A stretch of 23,239 nt of DNA, from the NCBI GenBank assembly GCA_021799715.1, contig JAJYZY010000026.1:1-23239 (forward strand), in the 5' to 3' direction. Source of the stretch: Planctomycetota bacterium. GTDB lineage: Bacteria; Planctomycetota; Phycisphaerae; WQYP01. Shown here piece after piece: positions 22,570 through 23,239 of this stretch (position 1 is the first letter of the stretch; each line of letters begins with the position of its first letter). Both the position numbers and the translations under genes were made by a program. Under the pieces are notes generated by a model that saw nothing but the letters and a program-made list of their open reading frames with translations, made no database searches and was not told the DNA's origin.

Positions 22570-22995
22570 TCAATCCCACTGAAATACGCCCTTACCCCAG
22601 GCATAAACATAGGCAACCAGCAGAATTAATGTGAATACTAAAATACTGACAAACAACGCACCAAGGGGCAATACGACCCAGGGATGGCGTTGATTATTGA
22701 AAACGTAGAGCCAGGGGATGATAAACAGCACTTCGACATCGAAAACAAGAAATATCATGGCGACAAGATAAAAGCGAACATTAAATCGGTCTTTGGTACT
22801 GCCCAGCGGATCAACACCCGATTCATAGGTTGAATCCTTGATCCGCCCCTTGCGCGCCGGCCCCAGCGTGTGAGAAATTACCACATTACCAATTCCAAAG
22901 GCCAAACCGATGAGAAAAAGAATTCCCAATAGAGCCCAGCCACTGTAAAACGCAACATGGGAGGAGGCCAGAGTTGTTGTCAGCACATTTACCAT
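22570..22995 (-). CDS. nuoA: NADH-quinone oxidoreductase subunit A (NuoA)
   Basis: Membrane subunit A of complex I, 141 residues, with three transmembrane segments (about 18-38, 79-99 and 108-134). The family marker between the first two is YESGVDPLGSTKDRFNVRFYLVAMIFLVFDVEVLF, whose Glu/Cys region reads ESGVDP (many homologues have ECG.EP). The C-terminal segment ends near VFQWD. The start at 22995 lacks a clear Shine-Dalgarno; GTG three codons later is in frame. It is the first gene of a short nuoAB unit behind a strong promoter. Confidence 0.95.
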   Translation of the reverse strand: MVNVLTTTLASSHVAFYSGWALLGILFLIGLAFGIGNVVISHTLGPARKGRIKDSTYESGVDPLGSTKDRFNVRFYLVAMIFLVFDVEVLFIIPWLYVFNNQRHPWVVLPLGALFVSILVFTLILLVAYVYAWGKGVFQWD

Positions 22996-23040
22996 TCACT
23001 TATGTCCATCGTCAGTGAACCAATTCACAATCTCTGCAGG

Positions 23041-23070
23041 ATTATATCGGAGCGCAACGCCTAAGGTCAA
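23041..23070 (-). promoter_or_regulatory. Sigma-70-type promoter for nuoAB
   Basis: On the minus strand TTGACC (23065-23070) and a perfect TATAAT (23041-23046) are separated by 18 bases, about 45 bases before the nuoA start. This is the best sigma-70 match in the window. Confidence 0.7.
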
Positions 23071-23093
23071 AGGCGGCAAAATATCGCTTTGGC

Positions 23094-23122
23094 TTGGTCA
23101 AGGCCAAACCATCGCCTATTAT
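23094..23122 (+). promoter_or_regulatory. Possible divergent promoter
   Basis: TTGGTC (23094-23099) and TATTAT (23117-23122) are 17 bases apart. The nearest ATG (23131) is only nine bases after the -10, so a transcript from here would be almost leaderless. TTTGGC (23088-23093) and GCCAAA (23103-23108) also form an inverted repeat. Confidence 0.3.
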
Positions 23123-23130
23123 TGATATTC

Positions 23131-23239
23131 ATGAAGATGGATGGCTCACTTATCGACCGTTTAACACTGCGGATTAAATCAGTACCGGCGGGCTTCGGCG
23201 AAGCGCCAGCCACAATATGTACGGCCCCGGCGCGTGTGG
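23131..23239 (+). CDS. Possible 5' end of a divergent gene, cut by the window edge
   Basis: The frame ATG AAG ATG GAT stays open for 36 codons to the end of the window (MKMDGSLIDRLTLRIKSV and on). It has no recognisable motif and no ribosome binding site. It is listed because it lies downstream of a divergent promoter-like sequence. It could also be chance. Confidence 0.25.
   Translation, partial: MKMDGSLIDRLTLRIKSVPAGFGEAPATICTAPARV

Noticed and set aside
1..23239. Mobile elements, CRISPR arrays, tRNA or rRNA genes
   Set aside because: No transposase, integrase, terminal inverted repeat with target duplication, regularly spaced repeat, or tRNA/rRNA signature was recognised anywhere in the window.

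Overview
This window looks like chromosomal DNA of a Gram-negative bacterium of the Planctomycetota (Phycisphaerae-like) or a related PVC lineage. The placement is inferred from several PEP-CTERM proteins close together, a sigma-54 regulator beside them, an RND pump, lipoprotein and Tat signals, a PolX with both polymerase and PHP domains, and many unrecognised secreted proteins. No rRNA, tRNA, CRISPR array, insertion sequence or prophage was seen.

Left part (1-6150, mostly + strand): four PEP-CTERM surface or exported proteins (90-935, 1367-2278, 2689-3345, 5469-6149). The first appears to lack its N-terminus. Two of them share a leader element with a small conserved hairpin. Between the third and fourth lies a regulatory unit. 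It has a sigma-54 AAA+/Fis activator with no receiver domain (3703-4665), a near-consensus -24/-12 promoter (4885-4899) with repeated sites around and upstream of it, and a small receiver-like protein (4941-5321). The fourth PEP-CTERM gene follows.

Middle (6115-14019, all - strand): ispH of the MEP isoprenoid pathway, preceded by a six-TM membrane protein and a winged-helix regulator whose genes overlap. Next are a Tat-dependent lipoprotein amidase of the PGRP/T7-lysozyme type and a two-gene RND efflux operon (membrane-fusion protein, then inner-membrane pump) with no outer-membrane channel in the window.

Right part (14100-20274, + strand): a small membrane protein, an Amidase_3 cell-wall hydrolase and a PepSY-like protein with a His/Asp-rich tail. 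The first and third share a duplicated upstream control region (a TTTCAT direct repeat plus an inverted repeat). After a strong terminator come ispD and polX, overlapping by ATGA, and a secreted protein of unknown function built from two copies of one domain.

Far right (20407-23239): an ECF sigma factor and its zinc-finger anti-sigma factor (ATGA overlap), then nuoB and nuoA behind a good sigma-70-type promoter, all on the - strand. A divergent reading frame may begin at the window edge. The most interesting parts are the sigma-54/PEP-CTERM regulatory unit, the paired PEP-CTERM leaders and the duplicated control region at 14.1 and 15.7 kb.
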